Assembly: GCA_022709385.1 (NCBI GenBank)
Contig: JAKLIX010000008.1
Span: forward strand, 26,654 to 90,653
Reading direction: 5' to 3'
From: Bacteroidota bacterium
Lineage (GTDB): Bacteria; Bacteroidota; Bacteroidia; Bacteroidales; CAIXZF01
DNA: 64,000 nucleotides
Within the stretch, counting starts at the first letter, position 1, and each line of letters begins with the position of its first letter. The position numbers and the translations under genes were made by a program. The notes under the pieces are model-generated. The model was not told where the DNA came from and searched no databases. It worked only from the letters and a program-made list of their open reading frames with translations. Of this stretch, positions 17,560 to 27,028 are shown piece by piece.

Positions 17560-18981
17560 TCAGTACTTCAATGTCTTAGGTACAAGTTTCAGCTTGGGTT
17601 TCTCCGCGGCCGGCTTTTTTTCCCTGACTTCGTTGTTTGTGGCAACATTCTCAGAATCATTCAGGGCATTGATCAGGCTTGCACTGCTGTTCACCCTTGC
17701 CCTGGTGATGAGATAGTTGGGTTTTGCCGTCAGGAAAGAGCGGTAAAACAGGTCATCCCCCACGGTATTCACGGGATATCCCGCATTTACCGGTGCGCTG
17801 AGGGCATCACCGGCAGGCATGGTGACCGAAAACACATCATAACCGCCCATACCTCCCCTACCCCTGCTGCTGAAATAAAGCCTTTGGCCGTCCTGCGTCA
17901 GGAATGGGGATTCTTCATCCAGAACAGTGTTGATACCAGCTCCCAGGTTCAGGGCAGGACCCCATGTACCGTCGGCCTGCCTGGCAGTGCGGTAAATGTC
18001 CTTTCCGCCAAATCCGTCTTTGCGGTTGCTCACAAAATAAAGCGTGGTATGGTCACCGGATAACCATCCGGAAGTTTCATCCGCGCGGCTGTTGACAGTT
18101 GAGTTCAGTCTGGCGGGCATGGTCCACATGGATTTACCCTTACGTTCAGAAAGATACAAATCAAATGAGCCATCCCTGTCGGAAGCAATCAACATCATGT
18201 CGCCATCCTTTGAGGCCCAGCAGACCATATCGTCAGCTTCACTGTTGACAAAGGACATGCGAAGGGGTCTTCCCCATTTCTGTTCTGTTTTCCTCATCAT
18301 GTAGATATCGCTGCCCTGGTTCGTTGCCCCTGTTTCTTCCCTTCTGCGGTTAAAAAAGATAAGCCCGCCATTTTCAACCATGATGGCACCGAAGTCGGAA
18401 AATGAGATCACGTTCACAAATGGAATCTCGGTCAGAACCATTTTCAAAGGGGCATCCAGTATCCTGCCGGCTTCCATGGCCCTGGCTATCTTTGCATCGA
18501 TGGCCTCCTGCAGCACTTTGTCCCGCTTCCCGTCAAGATAGGTTTTCAGAACACGATAGTTGACAAGCGCATCATCGAAACGGTAGTCATGATAATACAC
18601 GTCTCCCAGTTTCTCAAAAGCGAAAACCGGGGCACTGCGCTGCAAAGAATGATTCTGGTAGTCAACCACAATGTTGCGTACTGCCTTTTCGAGAAATGGC
18701 CTGGCTTCCTGCTCAAAACCGCCCTGAAGAAGATAGCAGTCACCAACCAGAAAATTCAGGTTGGCATTTTCAGGGTCGGCACCGAGCAGTTCCTGAAAGA
18801 TCACAAGGGCATCGGCGTACCGCCCGTCATCATACAATTGCCTGGCAAGAATAAAACTTTGCTGTGATGATTTCTCCTGAACGATCGGAAGCACCTGCGC
18901 AGGACATTCTACATAAAGCAAATGCATCATGAAAAACACCGAGGTTCGCAAGGAATAACACCCCGGGAGCAATTTATTCAT
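17560..18981 (-). CDS. exported TPR-PD40 protein
   Basis: The 473-aa product has a signal-like start from the ATG at 18981 (MNKLLPGCYSLRTSVFFMMH); the first possible ATG is 19005. TPR helices (ARQLYDDGRYADALVIFQEL) and PD40 propeller blades follow (LYFVSNRKDGFGGKDIYRTA; RLYFSSRGRGGMGGYDVFSV). The C-terminus is a short Lys/Pro-rich tail without OmpA or SPOR. It shares DPENANLNFL and the RSAPV-AF region with the SPOR protein downstream, so the two are paralogues. It is first in a probable operon with the hybrid kinase and the SPOR protein. A role as a periplasmic or surface sensor partner is an inference. Confidence 0.82.
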   Translation of the reverse strand: MNKLLPGCYSLRTSVFFMMHLLYVECPAQVLPIVQEKSSQQSFILARQLYDDGRYADALVIFQELLGADPENANLNFLVGDCYLLQGGFEQEARPFLEKAVRNIVVDYQNHSLQRSAPVFAFEKLGDVYYHDYRFDDALVNYRVLKTYLDGKRDKVLQEAIDAKIARAMEAGRILDAPLKMVLTEIPFVNVISFSDFGAIMVENGGLIFFNRRREETGATNQGSDIYMMRKTEQKWGRPLRMSFVNSEADDMVCWASKDGDMMLIASDRDGSFDLYLSERKGKSMWTMPARLNSTVNSRADETSGWLSGDHTTLYFVSNRKDGFGGKDIYRTARQADGTWGPALNLGAGINTVLDEESPFLTQDGQRLYFSSRGRGGMGGYDVFSVTMPAGDALSAPVNAGYPVNTVGDDLFYRSFLTAKPNYLITRARVNSSASLINALNDSENVATNNEVREKKPAAEKPKLKLVPKTLKY

Positions 18982-19087
18982 GACAGCATTCACAGGGTTC
19001 GGCATGGAATACGACGGTATGGTAATTTACACATTTCAATCATACGGCGGCAAGTCAGCTGAACCATCATAGTTCGAAGTCCTTGCT

Positions 19088-19723
19088 TTATATGTTTTTG
19101 CGCTTTCTCAACTGAAATTTGTTCTCATTGCCAATTAGCAGCCGCCGGATATTCTTAAGGTGTGTCAGGGGCACGAACAGTGCTGTCAGTATCGAGAACA
19201 ACTGGAGCGACAATTCATTGACACCAAACACAAGCATCACGATAAACGGAAATGCCAGGGCTGCCGTAATCGAGGCCAGGGATACATAATGAGATAAAAC
19301 GAACACCAGGACAAATACCCCGAGTGCCACAAGGAGCGAGGCCGGGAGCATCGCAATCATCACACCGGCCAGCGTTGCGACACCCTTGCCGCCCCTGAAA
19401 CCCGCAAACACCGGAAACACATGGCCAAGAATGGCGGAAACCGCAAGCCCCACCCTCAGAAACGAAAGAAACTCAGGGGATAAGATGCCGGAAAAGAAAA
19501 GGGTCAGACTGACTGCAAAATAGCCCTTCAGCATGTCGAGGACAAGCACGGCAATCCCGGCTCTGGTACCAAGCACCCTGATACTGTTGGTGGCGCCGGC
19601 ATTACGGCTGCCGCTTTCCCTGACATCCACCCCGAAAAAAAACCTGCCGATCCAAACCGCAGAGGGGATTGATCCGAGAAGGTAGGCAAGAATAAGTGAT
19701 AAAACCAGCAATACAAACAACAT
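19088..19723 (-). CDS. plsY: glycerol-3-phosphate acyltransferase PlsY
   Basis: The 211-aa integral membrane protein has the PlsY signatures: LGSIPSAVWIG near the N-terminus, ESGSRNAGATNSIRVLG (phosphate-binding loop), FAGFRGGKGVAT and the final LTHLKNIRRLLIGNE. PlsY transfers acyl groups from acyl-phosphate to glycerol 3-phosphate, the first step of phospholipid synthesis. The ATG at 19753 lies in a TAATTTTG -7 box, so the ATG at 19723 is taken as the start. It lies 32 bp downstream of the giant exported protein gene and may be transcribed both with it and from its own promoter. Confidence 0.95.
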   Translation of the reverse strand: MLFVLLVLSLILAYLLGSIPSAVWIGRFFFGVDVRESGSRNAGATNSIRVLGTRAGIAVLVLDMLKGYFAVSLTLFFSGILSPEFLSFLRVGLAVSAILGHVFPVFAGFRGGKGVATLAGVMIAMLPASLLVALGVFVLVFVLSHYVSLASITAALAFPFIVMLVFGVNELSLQLFSILTALFVPLTHLKNIRRLLIGNENKFQLRKRKNI

Positions 19724-19741
19724 GAAACAGACCTCTTTCGG

Positions 19742-19749
19742 CAAAATTA
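19742..19749 (-). promoter_or_regulatory. -7 box (TAATTTTG) for plsY
   Basis: The minus-strand TAATTTTG matches TAnnTTTG 19 nt before the ATG at 19723. A second match (19751-19758) overlaps the preceding gene's stop. Confidence 0.45.
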
Positions 19750-19755
19750 TCAAAA

Positions 19756-22700
19756 TTAGTCCGAAAACCCTTCCATTTTCCTGATAAAATCCTTCTTCTT
19801 CTTCAGGGTGGAGATATTGAAACGATAGGTATCCTCTCCCTTTTCCCCTTTATGGGTGCGCTTTTCAGGCTTAAGTTCCGTGATGACTTTATTGAAGTCG
19901 GCATTGGAAGAGATCGCCTGCATCAGGTTCCGGCTGTAATTGAAATAATACCAATGATTCTCATTAATTTCCAGATACATATCAAACACATCGCCGCTGC
20001 GTTTCTTGCTGATCTCGATATATCCCTTTACGTATTTGTGAATCTGGTTCTTCTCCATATTGCCGATACCGATGGGACCCTGGCTGACAAAGGAACTGGT
20101 TAGCGGGTTCCACTTAAACATGATATCGGAAAGCACGATGGTTTTATTCAGTTCTGAAGGGATCCTCCGGATACTGCCATAAAGACTGATCTCAGTGGAG
20201 AGTTCGTCGGCTTCTTTCTGCTCCATCAACTCACCGAGAACCCTCCTGAATTTGTCTTTACCAAGGTCTGCCGCCATTAAATTGGCCTCCTTCAGGGCTT
20301 CGGTTAGCATTTTCATGGCATCACCTGCAAAATAGAAATCAAGGAGCATGACCAGGTCGAAGCTGGCAGAATCGGGTATCATGTAATAATCCACTGATCC
20401 GAAACTGTTCATTTTAAACTGCCCGAAAACGGCGCCCATGTTCATCACGCCCTCCCCGTGCAATATACAATTTTCGGTATTCAGACTCAGATATCTTCCC
20501 GGCAGCGAAGGAGTCACGATTTTTTCCCTGCTTCCGATCTGGTATTCGTCCGCTGCTTCCGAATAATGAACCCAGCCTCCCGCCGACAACAGTTCCTGAT
20601 CACTGTAATTCTCCTTGCGTCCCAGGAAAGCCGCATAGATATGGTTGTTTTTCTGGCTGAATCCCACGGCTGCCGACAGGTTCTTCCCGCCGATATCCCT
20701 CAGATCCTCAGCCACCGGCAGATAAATCTCCATGGGGTTAATCTCACATTCGAATTTCACCCAGGAGCGGGCAAGGGTGTCGCAGTCGTGACTGATCCTG
20801 TACCCCCCTCTGAACGTGAGATATTCCCTGCTGGCATTCAGCCTGACATCGCCGGTGAACGCAAAGTGCGGGTTCAGTTTAAAATTCAGCGAATCTCCGA
20901 CAGCGCCTGTGGCAAAGGTCTGGAAAGTGCTGTCGACACCGATGGTGCTGAAATAAATTTCCTGCTTTTCCTTCTTGTCGTCAATGTAGAAATAGGAACC
21001 TTCCCCTGTGTAACGCTTTCTGGAAGTGATGTCCACCTTTGCATTCTCTATTGAATGGTATTTGGTGGTCGTGTTGGCCAGTATCCTTGCATTGGAAAGG
21101 GTCTTCATGCGGGCTTCCTTAAAGATGGTTACCAGTCCCCTGTCCGGAAACACAGCCGCATCGGCAACCCGGATATAACTCACCTGCTCGGCATAAATAA
21201 TATTGTCTCTCAGGTTGTACCTGGCCTTGGGAGAAAGAAAACGCAACGAATCCTGCTTCGGATGCACGGAAACAAATTCTGATCCGCTGATGTCGATATC
21301 CACCAGTTCACGGATATCTCCCTGGTCGGAGGTGGGAATGGCAGTCGTTTTGGTATTGGCAAGCGCAATTTCCTCTTTATCCATATACCATTCAAATTCA
21401 TCCATATAGCATATGTACTGATTTAGTGGAAATTCCACTTTGGAACCGCCGCCGTTGGATTTAAATTCGCCTTTCCGCTCCGTGAAATCGATATGTGACT
21501 TGTAATTATGCGTGGAAAAAGCAAGTTGTTTCAGATCATAGGTCTTCAGGCGGAAATCGGCCGTATCTGAATCGAACACCTTATTTCTGAATTTGAACAG
21601 CAGGGCATCAAGTTCGGCATCTTCCACCATGACTGTCCCGGCCCCTGTAAGAGAACCGGAAGTCAGGTGCATCTTCCCGCGAAGCAGGGTCTGCCCGTTA
21701 TACAGGTCAATCGGTTTCTCCCTGCTGGTGAGTATCATCAGATCCCTGTATGGACGCCATAGCTGCCCGGCATCTGCGGCTTTTACGGGAGGATACTCCA
21801 CCCCGGAGCTTTGCTCAAGGAGCGTGAATTGCTGTACTTCCGCACTGAGAGAATCCGGGTAGAAGTTGAAATCCACAGATTCAGAAGTGGAGGTCAGGTA
21901 CTTCAGTGTACCATTGCCCTTGAGTCCCCGGTGGCTGAGGTCGATCACATTGTTGTACGATCCCGCGCCTCCGTAAACAGGATAGCCTGAGGGAGGTGTC
22001 AGGCGGGTAAAACCCAGGGAATAGTCTTTTTGAACCACCAGCGGTTGCTCCAGATCGGGGAAGATACCCGCCGAAACCAGATAACCGTCGAAACGGATAT
22101 CGTCCGTGGCGAAATTATCCAGGTTGGAAATGGTGAAAGGATAGACATGAAAAAAGAACTTGTCGCGCCGGTACACACCCCGCTGTATGGAAGGTTTGTC
22201 ATAATAGACATACGCATCATTCCTGCTGTTGAAGATCGGGTACTCGGGATAGGAAACAGCTCCCGACTTATTATTCGGATGGTCGATCAGGATATCGCCG
22301 CTCAGGTTACAGATCACAGACTTCACCCTGACCAGGGGATATTCCCCGAAGCGGTCCTTCTCCCAGGCCCTGACCATGAAACTCATGGAGTCCACGATCG
22401 GCAGGTTGATCCTGAACTTGGTGTAATCAAACGAACAGTCATGGGCATAAAAGTCGAACAAACCGGCATGGACACGTCCGGCAAACAGGAAATCCCTGTT
22501 CTTCTTCAGAATGAGTTCCTGGTTTGTCGGATAGATATAGACTTTCTGCGAATCGCTCAGGTAAACCATGGGGACCCCCCTCAGCTTCAGGTCGAAATTC
22601 AGCAGGCTTAGTGTGGCATTGGGTTCGGCAGTGATGGTAGACTGGAACTGAAGCACATCATAATCGGTTTTTTTGGCTCTTGCGTTGAGGTACTGAAATA

Positions 22701-24243
22701 AGCGGTCCTGGATATACACCTTGTCCTCATCCAGGTCATAGATCAGATACCCACCCACAGCCAGGCGCAGCAGGGAGGCTTTCACCTGTTCGGGAGGTTT
22801 CCTGAGATAATTGAAATATTCCTCCAGGTAGAACTCCCTGGTATTAAACTTCTTGCTATATGAAAGCACCAGATCGAGGGGATTGGCATCATCGATTCCC
22901 TGGAGCTTGAAATACCTTGAGTCCCGGTAATAATTGCTTGATTCAAACTGGGCATTCCCTTCAACGCCGGCCCCTTTGATCATGGTAAAATCTATCTTGG
23001 GCTCATCCATTCGCCAGTAAACGGCCTCGCAGTACATATCCACCATGTGGTAGGAATTGTAATAAGGGCTCATGGCCAGTCCCTCATCAGCCCGGATCAT
23101 GGACAATTCCCTGTTCTTGTCGATGTACTTCATTTCGAGCCCCGGATGATAGATGGAATCCTTATCCCAGAAGATGGTAATGGATGCCCTGGCCGAGGTG
23201 ATCCGGTCTTTTCTCATGATGAAGGCCCGGCTGGAAACCTTCACGAAAGGTTTGCCCTCCCTGGAGAAGATCAGGGTGGCATCCTGCAGTTTGCTTCCCG
23301 AACCGATCAGGCGGGCGCCGTGCATGGAAAACCCCCCTTCGTAATCGATGTCTGTAAACAATTCCTCAATCCTGAGGCGGTTGAAATAGGAAGTAAACCT
23401 GGGATAGGTGGCCTTTTCCTCCGAACTGCCGGCCAGAACCTTTTCCTCCAGCCTTCCCAGCATCGGAGCATCGAAGTATTCCCTGTTGAAGAACCTGACC
23501 GAATCCGCTTCAAACCTTGAAAAACGAACATTCAGGCGGTACTGGTCCAGTTCCGCCCATACCTGGTCCGGCGACAATCCGGCCCTTATCCAGTCGATAC
23601 GGCCTCCACTGCCTTCCCAAAGATAGCGGGTCGGGTAATACACTCCCGAAGTGCGGTAAATGATGCTGCTGTCACGGTTGGCGTAGCAGATCAGATCAAG
23701 GCCGGGGAAGACCACCCGCGGTACCGAGTCATATTCAAAGGTGTAGTTGTCGCTGCTGGATTTCCAGGTGGTGGCGCTGCTGCTGTAAAGGATATTCTCG
23801 CTGAAAAGGCTGTTGGAAATTTCCAGAAAGGCCAGGAACTTTCTGCTGCTCGAAACGTCAAGGCTTTTCTCAAGGATGGCAAACCATGCATTGTAAGAAG
23901 GCTCGTCGGGCCCTGTCTTCTGAAAACTCAGCAGGGCGCTGAGGTACTGAAAGTAATGCGGGATGGGACGCATTTTGTAGCGCAGCATGGTATTGGCCAT
24001 CTTCATGATCATAGCCTGCCGCCCGGAGGAAATGGATCCGTCTGTCCAGGCTGCACTGAAAACCTCCATCAGTTCCCTGCCCTCCCTGCGTTTGTCTTTC
24101 TCATACAGGCTTTCGAAGTATATGCCGATATCCGCAAGGAAGCCTGCAGGTTCGGTGGAAAAACTTTTCGGGATGTTCTGCGACCGGATTCCGGTAACAG
24201 CAGCAGTAATGAGAAGCAGGAGCAGGAGGGTCGTTTTTTTCAT
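19756..24243 (-). CDS. giant exported protein of unknown function (1495 aa)
   Basis: The frame is open to 24333, but the ATG at 24243 gives a standard signal peptide (MKKTTLLLLLLITAAVTGIRSQ) and overlaps the prmA stop as ATGA. The mature protein has a short helical N-domain (about residues 30-170) and then a very long stretch of alternating short beta-strands. It has recurring phrases such as LNGDARL-like strand patterns, TSGSLTGAGTVMVEDAELDA and ISHDCDTLARSWVKFECEIN. This suggests a beta-helix or OstA/LptD-like beta-rich solenoid rather than an enzyme. No TonB plug, OmpA or T9SS C-terminal domain is visible; the C-terminus is charged (THKGEKGEDTYRFNIST). I do not recognise a named family. 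It is apparently cotranslated with tpiA and prmA and precedes plsY, so a part in envelope biogenesis is plausible but inferred. Confidence 0.8.
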   Translation of the reverse strand: MKKTTLLLLLLITAAVTGIRSQNIPKSFSTEPAGFLADIGIYFESLYEKDKRREGRELMEVFSAAWTDGSISSGRQAMIMKMANTMLRYKMRPIPHYFQYLSALLSFQKTGPDEPSYNAWFAILEKSLDVSSSRKFLAFLEISNSLFSENILYSSSATTWKSSSDNYTFEYDSVPRVVFPGLDLICYANRDSSIIYRTSGVYYPTRYLWEGSGGRIDWIRAGLSPDQVWAELDQYRLNVRFSRFEADSVRFFNREYFDAPMLGRLEEKVLAGSSEEKATYPRFTSYFNRLRIEELFTDIDYEGGFSMHGARLIGSGSKLQDATLIFSREGKPFVKVSSRAFIMRKDRITSARASITIFWDKDSIYHPGLEMKYIDKNRELSMIRADEGLAMSPYYNSYHMVDMYCEAVYWRMDEPKIDFTMIKGAGVEGNAQFESSNYYRDSRYFKLQGIDDANPLDLVLSYSKKFNTREFYLEEYFNYLRKPPEQVKASLLRLAVGGYLIYDLDEDKVYIQDRLFQYLNARAKKTDYDVLQFQSTITAEPNATLSLLNFDLKLRGVPMVYLSDSQKVYIYPTNQELILKKNRDFLFAGRVHAGLFDFYAHDCSFDYTKFRINLPIVDSMSFMVRAWEKDRFGEYPLVRVKSVICNLSGDILIDHPNNKSGAVSYPEYPIFNSRNDAYVYYDKPSIQRGVYRRDKFFFHVYPFTISNLDNFATDDIRFDGYLVSAGIFPDLEQPLVVQKDYSLGFTRLTPPSGYPVYGGAGSYNNVIDLSHRGLKGNGTLKYLTSTSESVDFNFYPDSLSAEVQQFTLLEQSSGVEYPPVKAADAGQLWRPYRDLMILTSREKPIDLYNGQTLLRGKMHLTSGSLTGAGTVMVEDAELDALLFKFRNKVFDSDTADFRLKTYDLKQLAFSTHNYKSHIDFTERKGEFKSNGGGSKVEFPLNQYICYMDEFEWYMDKEEIALANTKTTAIPTSDQGDIRELVDIDISGSEFVSVHPKQDSLRFLSPKARYNLRDNIIYAEQVSYIRVADAAVFPDRGLVTIFKEARMKTLSNARILANTTTKYHSIENAKVDITSRKRYTGEGSYFYIDDKKEKQEIYFSTIGVDSTFQTFATGAVGDSLNFKLNPHFAFTGDVRLNASREYLTFRGGYRISHDCDTLARSWVKFECEINPMEIYLPVAEDLRDIGGKNLSAAVGFSQKNNHIYAAFLGRKENYSDQELLSAGGWVHYSEAADEYQIGSREKIVTPSLPGRYLSLNTENCILHGEGVMNMGAVFGQFKMNSFGSVDYYMIPDSASFDLVMLLDFYFAGDAMKMLTEALKEANLMAADLGKDKFRRVLGELMEQKEADELSTEISLYGSIRRIPSELNKTIVLSDIMFKWNPLTSSFVSQGPIGIGNMEKNQIHKYVKGYIEISKKRSGDVFDMYLEINENHWYYFNYSRNLMQAISSNADFNKVITELKPEKRTHKGEKGEDTYRFNISTLKKKKDFIRKMEGFSD

Positions 24244-25085
24244 TTTTGAGCCTGACTTGATGCCTGAAAAACCGCGGCCACCCAGCGGTTCCGCTCTAGA
24301 TAACGAATCCTTGCCAGGTTTAGTCTGCTGCATCCGGCTTCGATGGCCGGCAGATCATCCTCATAGAAACCCGAAAGCACCAGCAGGCCCCCCGACAGGA
24401 GATGAGCGGCATAGCTATTCATATCTGCCATCAGGATATTCCTGTTGATATTGGCAAGAATGATATGATATTGCTCATCCGGTATGCCGCCGGCATCTGC
24501 CTGTATCACCCGGACCTGCCCGGCAAGGCCGTTCCGTTCGGCATTCTCAAGTGCATTCTCATATGCCCAGCGGTCGTTGTCTATCGCCAGAACCCCGTCA
24601 GCACCGAGTTTCACGGCGAGTATGGCAAGGATTGCCGTACCGCAACCCATATCCAGCACCCTGCGTCCGCGGAAATCTATGTCGAGCATCAGTTCCATGA
24701 CCTGGGAAGTAGTCTCGTGATGCGCCGTTCCAAACGACATTTTAGGTTCTACCACGATTTCAATCAGATGCGGATCGGCAGCAGGATGAAAAGGAGCCCT
24801 GACACAGATCTTGCCGGCGATCAGGACGGAAGAATAATGTTTTTCCCATTCCTCATTCCAGTTCCTGTCTTTCAGTTCATGGACGGCTTCCAAAGTCACT
24901 GCGCTGCCAAAACGCTGGTGCAGGGCTTTGCGGACAGCATCCGGTCTGACTGCTTCATCGGGATATGCCAGCAGCCTGCCTTCCTGTTCCTCAAAGGAGC
25001 TAAAACCCTGAGTGAAAAGGTATGCAGTCAGCAGATCAGGATTCGCTTCGTCCGTGAACCGGAAAATAAACTGCAGGAGCCTCAT
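24240..25085 (-). CDS. prmA: ribosomal protein L11 methyltransferase
   Basis: The 281-aa protein has the PrmA plan: a small N-terminal substrate-recognition domain, a linker with NWNEEWEKHYSSV, then the class I methyltransferase core. That core has motif I VLDMGCGTAILAILAVKLG, the acidic LAIDNDRWA and ILANINRNIL (the NPPY-equivalent NIN). PrmA trimethylates L11 using S-adenosylmethionine. It overlaps tpiA upstream and the giant exported gene downstream, each by ATGA, so all three are probably translationally coupled. Confidence 0.95.
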   Translation of the reverse strand: MRLLQFIFRFTDEANPDLLTAYLFTQGFSSFEEQEGRLLAYPDEAVRPDAVRKALHQRFGSAVTLEAVHELKDRNWNEEWEKHYSSVLIAGKICVRAPFHPAADPHLIEIVVEPKMSFGTAHHETTSQVMELMLDIDFRGRRVLDMGCGTAILAILAVKLGADGVLAIDNDRWAYENALENAERNGLAGQVRVIQADAGGIPDEQYHIILANINRNILMADMNSYAAHLLSGGLLVLSGFYEDDLPAIEAGCSRLNLARIRYLERNRWVAAVFQASSQAQK

Positions 25086-25852
25086 TGCCTTGCCGGAAAA
25101 GAGCGGGTGATGCTGATGAACTCATCCGCTTTCAGCGAAGCGCCCCCGATGAGGCCGCCGTCCACATCCGGCTGCGCAAACAGGCCGGGGGCATTGCCGG
25201 CATTGCAGGATCCCCCGTAAAGGATGGAGGTAACAGCAGCTGTCGCCGGATTGTATTTTTCGGCAATCAGTTTACGGATCCAGGCATGCATCTCCTGTGC
25301 CTGCTCATTGGTGGCATTTACGCCGGTTCCGATGGCCCAGACGGGTTCATAGGCGATCACTACCCTCCTGAATTCGGATTCCGGAAGGTGAAAAAGACCG
25401 GCAGCCAGCTGGTCTGAAACTACCTCAAAATGCCGCTTCTCATTGCGCTGATCGAGGGTTTCACCGCAACAAAAAATGGGTGTCAGATCCCATTTCAGGG
25501 CAGCCTTCACTTTCTCGGCAAGAAAAGCATCACTTTCTCCAAAATGCAAGCGCCTTTCCGAATGGCCGATGATACAGTAATCCACCAGCATGGATGCCAG
25601 CATGGCTGCACTGACTTCTCCCGTATAGGGTCCTGCATCAAGCGGATGGATGTTCTGGGCTCCGGTCAGAAATGCCCCGTCTTCTGAAAAATCTATCGCC
25701 ATTTCCAGGTAAGGGAAGGGTGGACAAATCACAATTTCCGGCCCGTCCTCCTCTCTTTCGGCGAGCTTTTCCGACAATTCAGCCATCAAATCCTCCGCCA
25801 TATTAAAATCAAGATTCATCTTCCAGTTGGCAGCAACAATTTTCTTTCTCAT
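25082..25852 (-). CDS. tpiA: triosephosphate isomerase
   Basis: The 256-aa TIM-barrel enzyme has all catalytic elements: ANWKMN with Lys11, IIGHSERR with the electrophilic His, AYEPVWAIGTG with the base Glu, and the phosphate-gripping YGGSCN and GGLIGGASL. It interconverts dihydroxyacetone phosphate and glyceraldehyde 3-phosphate. It opens the coupled operon tpiA-prmA-giant exported protein and has its own -7 box 52 nt upstream. Confidence 0.97.
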   Translation of the reverse strand: MRKKIVAANWKMNLDFNMAEDLMAELSEKLAEREEDGPEIVICPPFPYLEMAIDFSEDGAFLTGAQNIHPLDAGPYTGEVSAAMLASMLVDYCIIGHSERRLHFGESDAFLAEKVKAALKWDLTPIFCCGETLDQRNEKRHFEVVSDQLAAGLFHLPESEFRRVVIAYEPVWAIGTGVNATNEQAQEMHAWIRKLIAEKYNPATAAVTSILYGGSCNAGNAPGLFAQPDVDGGLIGGASLKADEFISITRSFPARQ

Positions 25853-25903
25853 TATTCAGTTTCAATTTATTTAACAACCATTAGTTACAGTCTTAACGAA
25901 TGC

Positions 25904-25911
25904 CAAAAATA
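25904..25911 (-). promoter_or_regulatory. -7 box (TATTTTTG) for the tpiA operon
   Basis: The minus-strand TATTTTTG matches TAnnTTTG. It lies about 52 nt before the tpiA ATG, in the short gap to the ABC permease gene. Confidence 0.5.
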
Positions 25912-25939
25912 CGAAGGAATCTCCATGCCGGAAAATTTT

Positions 25940-27019
25940 TCAGACCAGCCTGATCCTGGGATCCAGCCATGCGTAGACAAGGTCGACCAGGATGTTGATT
26001 ACCACCAGCAAAAGAGAAACAAAAAGCACCAGGCCCATCACCACAGGAAAATCGTATTTTTCGAGTGCTTCCACCATCACCACGCCGAGGCCTTTCCAAT
26101 CAAACACATATTCAACAAAGACGGCTCCGGCCATCAGGGATGCAAACCAGCCTGAGACAGCCGTCACCACGGGATTCATGACATTCCGCAGGGCATGGCG
26201 GGTGATGGTCTGCCACTGACTCAGGCCCTTGGCCCTGGCTGTCCGGATATAATCCTGGCTCATCACATCGAGCATCGCACTGCGACTCAGTTCGGCAATC
26301 ACCGCCAGCGGGCGGATCCCGAGGGTAAGCGCCGGGAGGATCAGGTTTTGAAGGGAAAGGCTTTCCCCCCGGCCGAAATCATCCACCTCAAACATGCTTC
26401 CCACCATGTTCAGGCCCGTAAGGTCGCCAAGAACCCAGGCAAACAGCCAGGCGATCAGAATGGCGGCAAAAAAGGAAGGAAGCGACATGCCTCCCACGGA
26501 AAGTACGATGATCAGCCGGTCCCAGAACGAATTGCGTTTCAACGCAGCCACGATACCCATGACGATCCCGAGTAAACCCGCAAACAACATGGAAACCACC
26601 GCCAGCAAAGCCGTGGCGGGAAAAGCAGTCCGGATGATCTCCGCCACCTCCCGCTTGCTCTGGTAACTCCGGCGCAGATAAGGTTCCTTCAGAACCAGCA
26701 CCTTGTCCTGCATGCGAAGCACCGGGAAATGTGACCCGTACTTGCTGCGGTCAAAATACCAGTAACTTGCACTGTCCCTGGAATGATGCAGGGACAACGG
26801 GCTCAGGTCGTTCAGAAAATTCAGGTATTGGGTCAGCAGGGGTTTGTCTCTGCCAAGATCCCTGTTAATGGCCTCCACCGAACTGATGTCGGCCCGCTGG
26901 CCTAACATCATCCGGGCCGGATCGCCCGGCAATACGTTGAAAAGAAGGAATACCACCGTCACCACGCCAAACATCACCAGGATACCGTAAAACAACCGAT
27001 GCAGCAGGAAACGGATCAT
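25940..27019 (-). CDS. DppB/OppB-type ABC transporter permease
   Basis: The 359-aa inner-membrane protein has the DppB/OppB N-terminus (MIRFLLHRLFYGILVMFGVV; VLPGDPARMMLG). Six hydrophobic segments and the EAA coupling motif (YIRTARAKGLSQWQTITRHALRN) near the C-terminal third follow. Bacteroidota members carry the extra periplasmic region seen here at about residues 60-125. Such permeases form the channel for peptide or nickel uptake with a DppC partner, two ATPases and a binding protein; none of these is adjacent. It follows the BT_3928-type gene by 9 bp. Confidence 0.92.
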   Translation of the reverse strand: MIRFLLHRLFYGILVMFGVVTVVFLLFNVLPGDPARMMLGQRADISSVEAINRDLGRDKPLLTQYLNFLNDLSPLSLHHSRDSASYWYFDRSKYGSHFPVLRMQDKVLVLKEPYLRRSYQSKREVAEIIRTAFPATALLAVVSMLFAGLLGIVMGIVAALKRNSFWDRLIIVLSVGGMSLPSFFAAILIAWLFAWVLGDLTGLNMVGSMFEVDDFGRGESLSLQNLILPALTLGIRPLAVIAELSRSAMLDVMSQDYIRTARAKGLSQWQTITRHALRNVMNPVVTAVSGWFASLMAGAVFVEYVFDWKGLGVVMVEALEKYDFPVVMGLVLFVSLLLVVINILVDLVYAWLDPRIRLV

Positions 27020-27028
27020 CCTCGCTCT

